Source of the DNA: Paenibacillus profundus
GTDB lineage: Bacteria; Bacillota; Bacilli; Paenibacillales; Paenibacillaceae
NCBI RefSeq assembly: GCF_021369635.1
Contig: NZ_JAJNBZ010000011.1
Location: 1,425-65,424 of the forward strand
Reading direction: 5' to 3'
DNA length: 64,000 bases
Shown here one piece after another: positions 1-7,490 of the stretch. Position numbers and translations under genes: made by a program. The notes below the pieces were generated by a model. It saw nothing but the letters and a program-made list of their open reading frames with translations, was not told the DNA's origin and ran no database searches. Each line of letters opens with the position of its first letter. Position 1 is the stretch's first letter.

Positions 1-155
1 ACTAGGATGCAGGCCAAATATATCTCCTGATGGAAGGAAAGAGTGACGCAAAGGAGTGAACGAGAACCCCTTCTCAAGGAAGGGGAAATTAACACACTAG
101 GATGCAGGCCAAATATATCTCCTGATGGAAGGAAAGAGTGACGCAAAGGAGCGAA
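1..155. repeat. Tandem 60-bp noncoding direct repeat
   Basis: The same 60-base block occurs at 1-60 and 96-155, differing only at one base (t at 57, c at 152). Between the copies is a perfect 7-bp hairpin at 67-85 (ccccttc, 5-base loop, gaagggg). The period is therefore 95 bases, and the array may continue upstream of the window. Each copy contains gacgcaaagg, which recalls the gacgcaaag core of GEMM-I c-di-GMP aptamers, but the other conserved parts are missing, so no riboswitch is called. No ORF crosses it. The 136 bases between the repeat and lipL hold nothing recognisable. Confidence 0.8.
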
Positions 156-291
156 TGATGTCATATTCTCTACTAATGATTCAAATGAGATTGCTGTAAT
201 GGTTGTTATATGTGTTATATGCAAACAAGGGACCGGATATAATTATCCCATCCCTTATTAACATTTTTGCGAATTGTTGCCACAGACCAGC

Positions 292-1185
292 CTACGGCGC
301 AATCCCATACCGGCGCTGGAACAATTCCATCGTCTCCTGCACCTGATCTGGCTCTGGCAGCCACAGCTTGGCTGCGGCTTCGGTCAATCCTTGCGCCGTC
401 TGCCGAGCGCGAATGACGCGCTTCACCGCCTCCGTGAACACCTCGGCCGCCCCGGAACCAAGTCCGGCCGATTCCTCCAAGCTGGCCGTGCTCTCCTCTG
501 TAACGACGGGGTGATCCAGTCGTTCCGCTCCGGCGGCCGCTCGCTCATAAAACGCGCGCACCAGCTGCGTGCTCTCCCGTCCTGAGCCTGCGGCGATAAC
601 GAACGCCTGCACGATATACGCGTGCGCTTGCCTCCTCTGGGCAATGCCGCAGAACTTGCGGCCGCCAATGCTGAGATCGAAGTCGCCCGGGCAATAGGCA
701 CCTTCGACTTCGCCCTTGTCCACCCGACAGCCGGTCTCGCGGAGCGCAAGCTGAATCAGGTGGTACATCCGCTCGAAGTCGCTGTGAAAATGCTTGTCTC
801 CCCGCTCATGCTTCGGCAGGATGAGAGAAATGTTGACGACGCCTAGGTCGAGCGGCACAGCCGCGCCGCCGGTATTGCGCACGCCGGTCGAGTACCCAAG
901 CGAATGTAGCCAGCGCTGCGCTTCCCCGGCTCCGGGCAGGCGGCTATCGCGCTGCCCCATGACGAAGGCACGGGGATGGCGCCATAGATGACACAACGGC
1001 GCACCGCCCATGCCCACATGTCTACATAACAGCTCATCAAGCGCGAACGGATAGAGCGCATCCTCTTCCGCAAGATCATTCGTCCGATCCAGCAGCAGCA
1101 AATTATCCAGCCCGTCGATGACATCGCCATCTTGTTCTATGTTTTCTATGCCGTTATCCGTCAATCGGTTCATTTCATCCATCAT
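292..1185 (-). CDS. lipL: LipL-type octanoyl-[GcvH]:protein N-octanoyltransferase
   Basis: A 297-aa cytosolic protein of the BPL/LplA/LipB fold. In Bacillota LipL moves octanoyl groups from GcvH to the E2 subunits of 2-oxoacid dehydrogenases through a cysteine thioester, a step of lipoate assembly. The family stretch YCPGDFDLSIGGRKFCG is present, which puts the expected catalytic cysteine at C165, and the substrate-pocket segment RNTGGAAV precedes it near residue 103. Length is close to that of B. subtilis LipL. The ATG has a GGAGG 7-8 bases upstream. The gene stands alone at the end of a minus-strand run, just downstream of a minisatellite. LipM or a lipoate ligase are the alternatives; the cysteine motif favours LipL over LplA. 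Confidence 0.85.
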   Translation of the reverse strand: MMDEMNRLTDNGIENIEQDGDVIDGLDNLLLLDRTNDLAEEDALYPFALDELLCRHVGMGGAPLCHLWRHPRAFVMGQRDSRLPGAGEAQRWLHSLGYSTGVRNTGGAAVPLDLGVVNISLILPKHERGDKHFHSDFERMYHLIQLALRETGCRVDKGEVEGAYCPGDFDLSIGGRKFCGIAQRRQAHAYIVQAFVIAAGSGRESTQLVRAFYERAAAGAERLDHPVVTEESTASLEESAGLGSGAAEVFTEAVKRVIRARQTAQGLTEAAAKLWLPEPDQVQETMELFQRRYGIAP

Positions 1186-1214
1186 GTTGAGCCTCCAGGG
1201 CAGGAGCGGTTTTT

Positions 1215-1433
1215 TTACTCCGTAGCTTTTGTTACTTTTGTTACTTTTGATACTTTTGATACTTTTGATGCTTTTGATGCTTTTGTTGCTTTTGATACTT
1301 TTGATGCTTTTGTTGCTTTTGATACTTTTGATGCTTTTGTTGCTTTTGATGCTTTTGTTGCTTTTGATACTTTTGATGCTTTTGTTGCTTTTGTTTCTAT
1401 GTTGCTAACGTTCCGTACTTTTAAATTTTCCAC
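1215..1433 (-). repeat. 9-bp minisatellite, open in both orientations
   Basis: From about 1224 to 1397 the plus strand is a run of 9-mers of the form ttttgatac, ttttgatgc, ttttgttgc and ttttgttac. Because the unit is a multiple of three, frames stay open on both strands. On the minus strand a 72-codon GTG ORF (1433 to 1215) would encode 19 consecutive x-Lys-x triplets (TKA, SKV, SKA). On the plus strand the same DNA would give FDTFDAFVAF-type repeats. The minus ORF overlaps the end of the YciI gene by 13 bases and has no good ribosome site. I read it as a repeat, with only a small chance that a Lys/Ala-rich basic peptide is made. Confidence 0.85.
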
Positions 1434-1675
1434 TCTCGCAAGTTGAGTTGTCTTACGCCTTCCACCACGTACGGATCGTTCTCCGCAATCTGCCGAGCTT
1501 CCTCCATCGAGTCGGCGATATATACGACCATACCGCCCGAACCGTCACCGAATGGACCTTTGGCAAATAGCTTGCCCTGCTCCTTCAGATTGTCCAAGTA
1601 ATCCAAATGCTGTTGGCGAAACGTCTGGTTTTTGGATGCATCCTTCATTTCCAGTATTGCTGCAAAGTATGCCAT
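1421..1675 (-). CDS. YciI family protein
   Basis: An 84-aa protein with the ferredoxin-like alpha+beta pattern of the YciI/YCII family: N-terminal strand MAYFAAILEM, a helix with RQQHLDYLDNLKEQGKL, a central KGPFGDGSGGMVVY glycine-rich segment, then a helix EEARQIAENDPYVVEG. YciI proteins are small dimeric alpha+beta-barrel proteins, some implicated in chlorinated-aromatic or reactive-metabolite chemistry, but most have no known substrate, and none can be assigned here. The ATG is preceded by AAAGGAG at a rather long spacing of about 12 bases. It lies upstream of the minisatellite and lipL on the same strand. Confidence 0.85.
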   Translation of the reverse strand: MAYFAAILEMKDASKNQTFRQQHLDYLDNLKEQGKLFAKGPFGDGSGGMVVYIADSMEEARQIAENDPYVVEGVRQLNLREWKI

Positions 1676-1751
1676 GGTAAGATCGTATCTCCTTTTTCAA
1701 TAAAGTAGGTATCCGATTCTTCCTTTAGAGTACACCACATCGACTTGTCTG

Positions 1752-1780
1752 AAAAGCCGAGGTTGCTGCCGACTCGGCGC
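1752..1780 (-). terminator. Terminator of the LtaS/UbiA operon
   Basis: On the minus strand gccgag and ctcggc (1773-1778 and 1756-1761) form a 6-bp GC stem followed by tttt. It lies 14 bases past the stop of the LtaS-family gene. Confidence 0.6.
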
Positions 1781-1793
1781 AGTTCATTCGTTC

Positions 1794-3728
1794 TTATCGT
1801 TTTGGCAAAAGTTGAACGTATTCGTCCGATAATTTCATCAGTGACATTATATAATCATAGTCCTTGCGGTATGAACTCTGAACTTGTACAGGTTGGAGCG
1901 TCTTTAAAGAAATGGCCGTTCCATCGTCAAAGCCTTCACCTGGAACAAATAATACATCGTTATTGAAAAAGGAGCCTGTGGGCAGATAATATCGCATCCC
2001 AATAACGTTGTTATCCGTGTTCAACAAATCTCGTCCAAACGCAGTGAACTGTTGCTCCTTCAGCGATATTCCCATCAGATTGGCTACAGTCGGCAATATA
2101 TCAATCTGTCCGCCTATTCGTTCAACGACCTTGCCTTCGCCTTGGCCCGGAACGTGAATGAAGAGAGGGATGTTAAAGCGACTGACCAGATTATCGTAAG
2201 GAATGCCCAGCCGAGACGTAATTTCCTTCCCATCCGTCTCTTTCGGGTTGACTCCGGAGTGATCTCCATAGACAACAAGCATCGTATTATCCCAGAGCCC
2301 TTTTTCTTTCAATTGTTCAATGAATTGGCCAAGCGCGTAATCGGTATAGTTGATAGCTTCCAAATAATTGCCCAGCTGCGTTCCTTTCATATCTGCTGGG
2401 ACGTTCAATCTCCGGCGATCTTCCGGAATGACAAACGGGGCATGGCTGGACGTCGTAACGAACTGGGCATAGATTGGCTTGCCGTTGCTGGACGTCTCGA
2501 CCAGCTTCTCGATACCGACTCGGTACATCTCTTCATCCGAAGCGCCGAAGTCATTAAAAAAGTCATTGTTATAAAAAGGCTTATCATAGTAATGATCAAA
2601 AGCAAGTCCCGGGTACAATAAATCACGGCTCCAAAACTGAACATCGTTGATATGAAAGGTTGCCGATTGATATTCATGTTCATGCAGGAGACGCGGCAGA
2701 CTCGGCAGCTGTCTGTTTCCAAAACCCGTTGACATGGCAACCTTCCCCGTCGGGTAGATGGAAGTGTTGGACAAGAACTCCGCATCCGACGTATTGCCTT
2801 GGCCGATTTGCTGATAAAAGAACGGGAAATAATAGCTTTCTTTGGCAAGGCTGTTCAGTACAGGTGTAATTTCCTGCTGCTCAAATTTTAAATGAATAGG
2901 GAAGTTCTGAAATGCTTCCATTTGCACAATAATTAAGTTCATGTTTTTGGCTGAACCGAAATAGGCAGGATTTGCTGCTCGTGAGCTGTCTTCCTGATAC
3001 GGGTAGGTCGATTGCAGCGAATTCACTTGTGCTATCGTCAGCTGCATATTTCCATTGGCAATCAAATCATTCTCTCTTTTATTTTTAATAGCGGTAGCCA
3101 CCTGAAAATTCAAAAATCCGAGATTCTCAGCCTTCACAAGTTCATTATCAATGGCTTCTCCATTATGAATGAAAAGCATTGAAAAACCGATGCAGAGCAC
3201 CAAAATGAAGGCAGTAGCAACCTTCCATCTGTATCCGATGACCCGCGAGGAGCCAAATGCTATACCCGAAGTCTGAATGTGAAAGTCCCGACGGCGGCCG
3301 GAGAAGCGAATCCCCCCGATGATCGCAGCAATCACAAAATCTCCAAAAAACAGAAAGTGTAAGGGTTTGATCAGTGGACGAATGCTGGATTGGATCTGAG
3401 GTACCTGCCCCAATTCTCCAAACGCCGTATACGTCGGCACCGAGTTAAAATGAATCTGATACAAAGTAGCTGCAAAAAGAATGAGCGAAAAAACGACATT
3501 AAACGCCCAAAATACGGTGCTCTTTGCTTTACGAGGCAACGCGATCTCCAGCAAGCTCATAATCACGAGCAGGGACACCGTATCCTTCAGCAATCCGCTT
3601 GCCGTGATTTCTCCAAAATAGAAAAAGCGGAGAATAGATAATTTCGCTAGCAACAGCAATGACGTAACCACCACCGTTGGCAGCAGGAAGCGCCTTGATT
3701 CCAACTTGATTTCATACATTTTATTCAC
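1794..3728 (-). CDS. LtaS-family membrane phosphotransferase (sulfatase fold)
   Basis: A 644-aa protein with about five N-terminal membrane helices (roughly 15-34, 45-63, 72-91, 123-140, 170-187) and an extracellular alkaline-phosphatase/sulfatase domain from about 260. LtaS enzymes take glycerol phosphate from phosphatidylglycerol to build lipoteichoic acid or a primer. The nucleophile motif GQGNTSDAEF places the active threonine at T313; E271 in VQMEAF and the later VVYGDHSGV match the metal ligands. It is the last gene of a six-gene minus-strand operon with polyprenyl-phosphate sugar genes, so it may act on the polymer those genes decorate. The GTG start is chosen because GGAAG sits about 8 bases upstream; the ATG three codons later is too far from it. 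Confidence 0.85.
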   Translation of the reverse strand: MNKMYEIKLESRRFLLPTVVVTSLLLLAKLSILRFFYFGEITASGLLKDTVSLLVIMSLLEIALPRKAKSTVFWAFNVVFSLILFAATLYQIHFNSVPTYTAFGELGQVPQIQSSIRPLIKPLHFLFFGDFVIAAIIGGIRFSGRRRDFHIQTSGIAFGSSRVIGYRWKVATAFILVLCIGFSMLFIHNGEAIDNELVKAENLGFLNFQVATAIKNKRENDLIANGNMQLTIAQVNSLQSTYPYQEDSSRAANPAYFGSAKNMNLIIVQMEAFQNFPIHLKFEQQEITPVLNSLAKESYYFPFFYQQIGQGNTSDAEFLSNTSIYPTGKVAMSTGFGNRQLPSLPRLLHEHEYQSATFHINDVQFWSRDLLYPGLAFDHYYDKPFYNNDFFNDFGASDEEMYRVGIEKLVETSSNGKPIYAQFVTTSSHAPFVIPEDRRRLNVPADMKGTQLGNYLEAINYTDYALGQFIEQLKEKGLWDNTMLVVYGDHSGVNPKETDGKEITSRLGIPYDNLVSRFNIPLFIHVPGQGEGKVVERIGGQIDILPTVANLMGISLKEQQFTAFGRDLLNTDNNVIGMRYYLPTGSFFNNDVLFVPGEGFDDGTAISLKTLQPVQVQSSYRKDYDYIMSLMKLSDEYVQLLPKR

Positions 3729-3791
3729 TTGCCGTACTTCCTTTACAATAGTATTACATTCTGTTCACCATCTTATCATGACGTAGGCCAT

Positions 3792-5087
3792 TTACTCTAC
3801 GGATTTCCCAGAAGGTACCGCTTCATGATAGATTTGCTTCACGCTATCCAACGCTTTCATGTGGCCGACAATATTACTGGTGAACGTAATTAGCGCACAG
3901 ATGACAATGACCCCTGTGAGAATGCTGCGAGCTTTGCCCCGCAGGCTGTGAACAAACCACGCGCTCAGCAGGAAAAAGGCAAACAGATAATGACCGGCGT
4001 ACAAATACATATCATATTCAAATGCGCCCAGCCCAAAACCAATGACAATATGCAGCAGCAGAGCAAATAAGGGGAATACAGCTAGCGAGCGAACCTCTTT
4101 GGAAGCATATCCTCTCACTAGAGCCAGCAGTGTCAACCCGATGATAACCGCCCCTATTAGGTGACCGTACAGCGGAAAAGGATCGGACATGTTAGTGACA
4201 AAAGCCATAATGGAGTCACTAATCATAACAAGATTGGGTGTGACAATGGGGCTCTCAATCATGGTGTATATTGCTTTCCAATGATGCTGCAGTGAAAACG
4301 GAGCGACGTAGCTAAAACCACCAGCTTGTATATTTTGCTGCCATGTCGTAATCCAAGAGTTACCGGGAAAAACAAAGAATTGCAGCATCGTAAAGAGAGC
4401 GACAAGCAATAAAGATACGATGGCTATCCTTATCCACTTGGACAATAACTGTTTGCCCTTGCCCAGCGTGCTGAAGAACAAAGCTCCTGCTGCTGTAACT
4501 ACATTGGTAACCGTGATGCCAAAATTAAGAAATAACAGCAATGCTGCGGGCAGCGTATCCAGCCTATCATTCAGCCTGCAATATTGGCAGTACAATAATG
4601 TGAGCAGAATGACAAATACGGCATAGGGATAGGAATCCGGAATCAGAGCTGTAAATATATTATAAGAGCTGGCTCCATAGAATGCTGCCGTTCCCAAAGC
4701 TAATACATTGCCACAGTTATTTTTGCGCAAATAATAATAAATGATGACAACACCGAGCGCATTAACCATACTTTGAATACCGAGAAAGAGAGCGTTGCCA
4801 AAGGTTAGCCCGGCAAGCTGCTTCAGCGGTGTTGACAAGTAATTAAGCAGCGGGTGGATCACAGAAGACTGCGGCGCATAATAAAGAGAAGGGTCGAAAT
4901 TGAACAAATTGAGCGTAAAAGGCGCTCCGTAAAAAGGACTGATCTGATTTAAAACGGCTTTATTTTGTTCCATATACGTCAAAAAAGGAATATTCATAGC
5001 TATATAAAATATGAAAAAAAACAAAAGCAGCAGCAGTGCTTTCCGGTTATCTCGCTTTACGGAAAACACGGTTCTCCAAAACCCCAT
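3792..5087 (-). CDS. Polytopic membrane protein, GT-C-like glycosyltransferase candidate
   Basis: A 431-aa protein that is mostly membrane helices (about ten to eleven) with one longer outside loop after the first helix (NKAVLNQISPFYGAPF). The layout fits GT-C transferases such as the YfhO or GT39 type, which use polyprenyl-phosphate sugars outside the membrane, but no diagnostic motif is clear, so the function is inferred mainly from context. Upstream in the same operon lie a UbiA-type prenyl-phosphate phosphoribosyltransferase, a HAD phosphatase and an SMR flippase pair; the LtaS-family gene follows after 63 bases. Two in-frame ATGs are possible. The second (5087) sits 9 bases after GGAGG and is preferred over 5093, which is only 3 bases away. 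Confidence 0.55.
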   Translation of the reverse strand: MGFWRTVFSVKRDNRKALLLLLFFFIFYIAMNIPFLTYMEQNKAVLNQISPFYGAPFTLNLFNFDPSLYYAPQSSVIHPLLNYLSTPLKQLAGLTFGNALFLGIQSMVNALGVVIIYYYLRKNNCGNVLALGTAAFYGASSYNIFTALIPDSYPYAVFVILLTLLYCQYCRLNDRLDTLPAALLLFLNFGITVTNVVTAAGALFFSTLGKGKQLLSKWIRIAIVSLLLVALFTMLQFFVFPGNSWITTWQQNIQAGGFSYVAPFSLQHHWKAIYTMIESPIVTPNLVMISDSIMAFVTNMSDPFPLYGHLIGAVIIGLTLLALVRGYASKEVRSLAVFPLFALLLHIVIGFGLGAFEYDMYLYAGHYLFAFFLLSAWFVHSLRGKARSILTGVIVICALITFTSNIVGHMKALDSVKQIYHEAVPSGKSVE

Positions 5088-5127
5088 GATCATTTTCCTC
5101 CATTTAATTCAGATGGCCCGGTCTCCA

Positions 5128-5445
5128 TCACCACACGAGCAGCAGCAAACCGGCAAAAATAAAAGCAATGCCTGCCATCTTATATATTCCGATCGTTTCT
5201 TTGAATAATGCTTTTGCCAGATACATCGTCCAAATATAGGTCAACGCGTTAGCTGGGAGGACAACCGTGTATGGAAGAAATCGCAGCAAATATATATTGA
5301 GCAGCGCTCCAATTCCATAAAGAAGAAATCCGATGAGCAGAATCCACTTTTTTTTACGCAGGGAAAACATCTTGAAGCACGCGCTTCCGGCCGAGCCGAA
5401 TAACGTCATCAATACAAGCAGGCCCCATAACCATTCACTTCTCAT
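5128..5445 (-). CDS. Small EamA/SMR-type membrane protein, flippase subunit 1
   Basis: A 105-aa protein with four membrane helices in the small multidrug resistance / EamA half-transporter pattern; motifs include YGIGALLNIYLLRFLPYT and an end of AGIAFIFAGLLLLVW. ArnE/ArnF-like pairs of this size flip undecaprenyl-phosphate sugars. The gene overlaps the preceding paralogue by 11 bases, so the two are probably translated together as a heterodimer. Placed between the HAD phosphatase and the GT-C-like protein, it is most simply the translocase for a lipid-linked sugar. A drug exporter is the alternative but fits the operon less well. Confidence 0.7.
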   Translation of the reverse strand: MRSEWLWGLLVLMTLFGSAGSACFKMFSLRKKKWILLIGFLLYGIGALLNIYLLRFLPYTVVLPANALTYIWTMYLAKALFKETIGIYKMAGIAFIFAGLLLLVW

Positions 5446-5764
5446 AGCTTATCAACGCCACTCCGATCATCAGCAACAGAACGGCGATCCCCTTTTGCAG
5501 ATTGACGGTTTCGTTCAAGAGCAAGCCGCCATAGATGAGCGCAAAAATATAGCTGCTGGACATGAGCGGATAAGCGACGGACAGCTTTTCCAGCGAGAGG
5601 GACTTAATCATGAGCAGTGCACCGATGCCATAGAACACAAATCCTACTCCAAGATAAATCAGCTGGTGCACTCCCCATTTCCAGAACAGTTGTCCTGTTG
5701 CTGTGCAAAAAGCCGAAATGATCATCAGCACCTTCCCCATGTGCCGAGAATTCATGAGCTCCAT
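5435..5764 (-). CDS. Small EamA/SMR-type membrane protein, flippase subunit 2
   Basis: A 109-aa four-helix protein, paralogous in layout to its downstream partner. It has the segment FVFYGIGALLMIKSLSLEKLS and the typical SMR middle motif SVAYPLMSSSYIFALIYGG followed by LLNETVNLQKGIA. The conserved Tyr-Pro and Asn-Glu-Thr region matches EmrE/ArnE relatives. The start has GGAGG 7 bases upstream and overlaps the end of the HAD phosphatase gene by 13 bases. Expected to form a heterodimer with the 105-aa product and to move a polyprenyl-phosphate sugar across the membrane. Confidence 0.7.
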   Translation of the reverse strand: MELMNSRHMGKVLMIISAFCTATGQLFWKWGVHQLIYLGVGFVFYGIGALLMIKSLSLEKLSVAYPLMSSSYIFALIYGGLLLNETVNLQKGIAVLLLMIGVALISYEK

Positions 5765-6396
5765 CTTTTTTCCTCCAGCCCTTCACTTTGACCTTTATTA
5801 CTGTGAATCAAGTAACCATTTCCGACAAGCTTGAACATGGGCAAATCACTCATGCAGTCCGAATAAGCGCACGACGCCTCATAATCAATGGCAAGTTGAT
5901 GCCGATTCAAGTATTCTTGAATCCGCACCGCCTTTTCTTCCCCTTTGCAGTTAACTCCCTGAATCTTTCGGGTATAGCGGCCGCCCCGCATTTCAAGCCG
6001 GGTCCCGATGATGTCATCGACACAGCCCAGTTTAGTGAAATATTTCATATATGCATGGGGGGAAGCCGTGACGAGCAGTACATGGAAGCCTTGCGCTTTC
6101 TTTCTCTTTAATTCAGCCACAGCGTCCTGGTACATATCTTTGACGAGAATATCATCATAAAAAGCTTCTAAATCGGCCTCGTCCATGTACGCAATCGCAT
6201 GAAAAAATGCCTGTTTTGCTTTATCGGCAGGTATCCTTCTCAGCTTGTAAAGCAATAGATTCCATGCAATTGAGAATAAATGAATCATAGCCTTCGGTTT
6301 TTTCGCGATGCCGTACTTGACGAACAATAGCATGGAATCGTGCCGAGTAATCGTTTTATCTATATCGAAAAATGCCATTTTTGTTGGCATATTCAT
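5752..6396 (-). CDS. HAD-IB family phosphatase
   Basis: A 214-aa cytosolic HAD hydrolase of the SerB-like IB class. Motif I is FFDIDKTIT with nucleophile D11 and acid/base D13, motif II is LLVTASPHAY, and motif IV is YSDCMSDLPM. The helical cap lies between motifs I and II (about 20-95). The first ATG follows GGGGG at 5 bases and lies 17 bases after the UbiA gene. In the mycobacterial arabinan pathway a phosphatase removes the 5-phosphate from polyprenyl-phosphoryl-phosphoribose made by the UbiA enzyme. The same pairing here suggests that role, but substrate specificity cannot be read from the sequence. Confidence 0.8.
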   Translation of the reverse strand: MNMPTKMAFFDIDKTITRHDSMLLFVKYGIAKKPKAMIHLFSIAWNLLLYKLRRIPADKAKQAFFHAIAYMDEADLEAFYDDILVKDMYQDAVAELKRKKAQGFHVLLVTASPHAYMKYFTKLGCVDDIIGTRLEMRGGRYTRKIQGVNCKGEEKAVRIQEYLNRHQLAIDYEASCAYSDCMSDLPMFKLVGNGYLIHSNKGQSEGLEEKRWSS

Positions 6397-6413
6397 ATCA
6401 ACCCCCTTACTCC

Positions 6414-7337
6414 TTACTCAAACAGGAGCAAAATAGCCACAACGCTGATCACATATAAAATGACGGTTACCAGGATATGTTTGTCCTCTAGCAGCATCCG
6501 ATCAGGCGCCCCGCCTTTATTCTCTATATGAACAAGGTACAAATATCTGAAAATACCATAGATGACCAACGGTATTGTCCACATGAGATAGATAGTGCGT
6601 CCAGCTGTAAAAGTAAATAGCGAGTAGCTGATAATCGTCGCCGTAGCGACAATACCAGTCAGCTGATCAAGCAGCGCAAAGGAATAGTTTTCGAGCACTT
6701 TCCGGTGAGAGCCTTTTTGATCCTCTAGCAAAAACAACTCATGGCGCCGTTTCCCAATAGCAAGAAATAGGGATAGCAGCATCGTGCATAACAAAAACCA
6801 CGGCGTTAGATGGACGTAAATGGCCAGGCCCCCCGCAATAGCGCGCAGGACAAAGCCCGAAGCGATGACCATGATGTCCAGAATGACCATATGTTTTAAC
6901 TTGAAAGAATACGACACATTTAAGGTAAAATATACAACCAACAGGACAGTCAGGAGCGGATTGATAAAGAACGATGCAACCAGCGAAGCAGCCAGCAGTA
7001 CCCCGCCAAACCATAATGCCAGTGCAGGGTTCAAAGCTCCGGAAGCCATAGGCCGGTTTTTTTTGACCGGATGTATACGGTCGGCTTCCCTATCTGCATA
7101 ATCATTAATGATGTAGACGCACCCGGACACAAAACTGAACAGAAAAAAAGCTGCCAGCGAACGGATGAACGCTGACAGATCGACTGCTTTCAAAGAAAAT
7201 AGCAGGGCCGCGAATACAAGTAAATTTTTGGTCCACTGTTTCGGTCTCAGCTGTGTAAACAGCAGCTTTAGCACATTGATGCCATTCGTTGAAGAAGAAG
7301 GCAACGGTCGATTTGTTGGTTCTAAATTCACATTCAA
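6414..7337 (-). CDS. UbiA-family polyprenyl-phosphate phosphoribosyltransferase
   Basis: A 307-aa membrane protein with about eight to nine helices. It has the first aspartate motif NDYADREADRIHP (N78-D86) and the second region HMVILDIMVIASGFVLRAIAGG split as HMVILDIM and GFVLRAIAGG. RPKQWTKNLLVFA near residue 31 and KKNRP after the first motif are typical of decaprenyl-phosphate phosphoribosyltransferases (DPPR synthase), which join PRPP to a polyprenyl phosphate, rather than of ubiquinone or menaquinone UbiA enzymes. It is the first gene of the operon that continues with the HAD phosphatase and flippase pair. The reading frame opens with TTG; AAAGGGG lies about 11 bases upstream, and a GTG two codons later is the alternative start. 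Confidence 0.8.
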   Translation of the reverse strand: MNVNLEPTNRPLPSSSTNGINVLKLLFTQLRPKQWTKNLLVFAALLFSLKAVDLSAFIRSLAAFFLFSFVSGCVYIINDYADREADRIHPVKKNRPMASGALNPALALWFGGVLLAASLVASFFINPLLTVLLVVYFTLNVSYSFKLKHMVILDIMVIASGFVLRAIAGGLAIYVHLTPWFLLCTMLLSLFLAIGKRRHELFLLEDQKGSHRKVLENYSFALLDQLTGIVATATIISYSLFTFTAGRTIYLMWTIPLVIYGIFRYLYLVHIENKGGAPDRMLLEDKHILVTVILYVISVVAILLLFE

Positions 7338-7465
7338 TGCTATTTAAACCCCTTTGCAATCTTTACTATATCTACCTGCAAAAATACATATCGACATATT
7401 ATATTATAAATCTCTGAGAAATTATATGGTTCTGGCGGCATCATTTCGGTAAAATCCAGATCAGT

Positions 7466-7490
7466 AAAATAGGGGTAACCCCCCTATTTC
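7466..7490 (-). terminator. Hairpin at the end of the GTPase/tubulin operon
   Basis: aaatagggg (7467-7475) and cccctattt (7481-7489) form a 9-bp stem that overlaps the stop codon of the GAP1 gene. The minus-strand continuation is only tttta-like, so termination strength is uncertain. Confidence 0.5.

Noticed and set aside
1-155. c-di-GMP-I riboswitch at the left edge
   Set aside because: Only the gacgcaaag-like core is present; ggcaaacc and the second arm are missing and no gene follows on that strand.
1132-1446. Plus-strand ORF with Phe/Asp/Ala repeats over the minisatellite
   Set aside because: It is open only because the unit is 9 bases; no ribosome site, and it overlaps lipL and YciI on the opposite strand.
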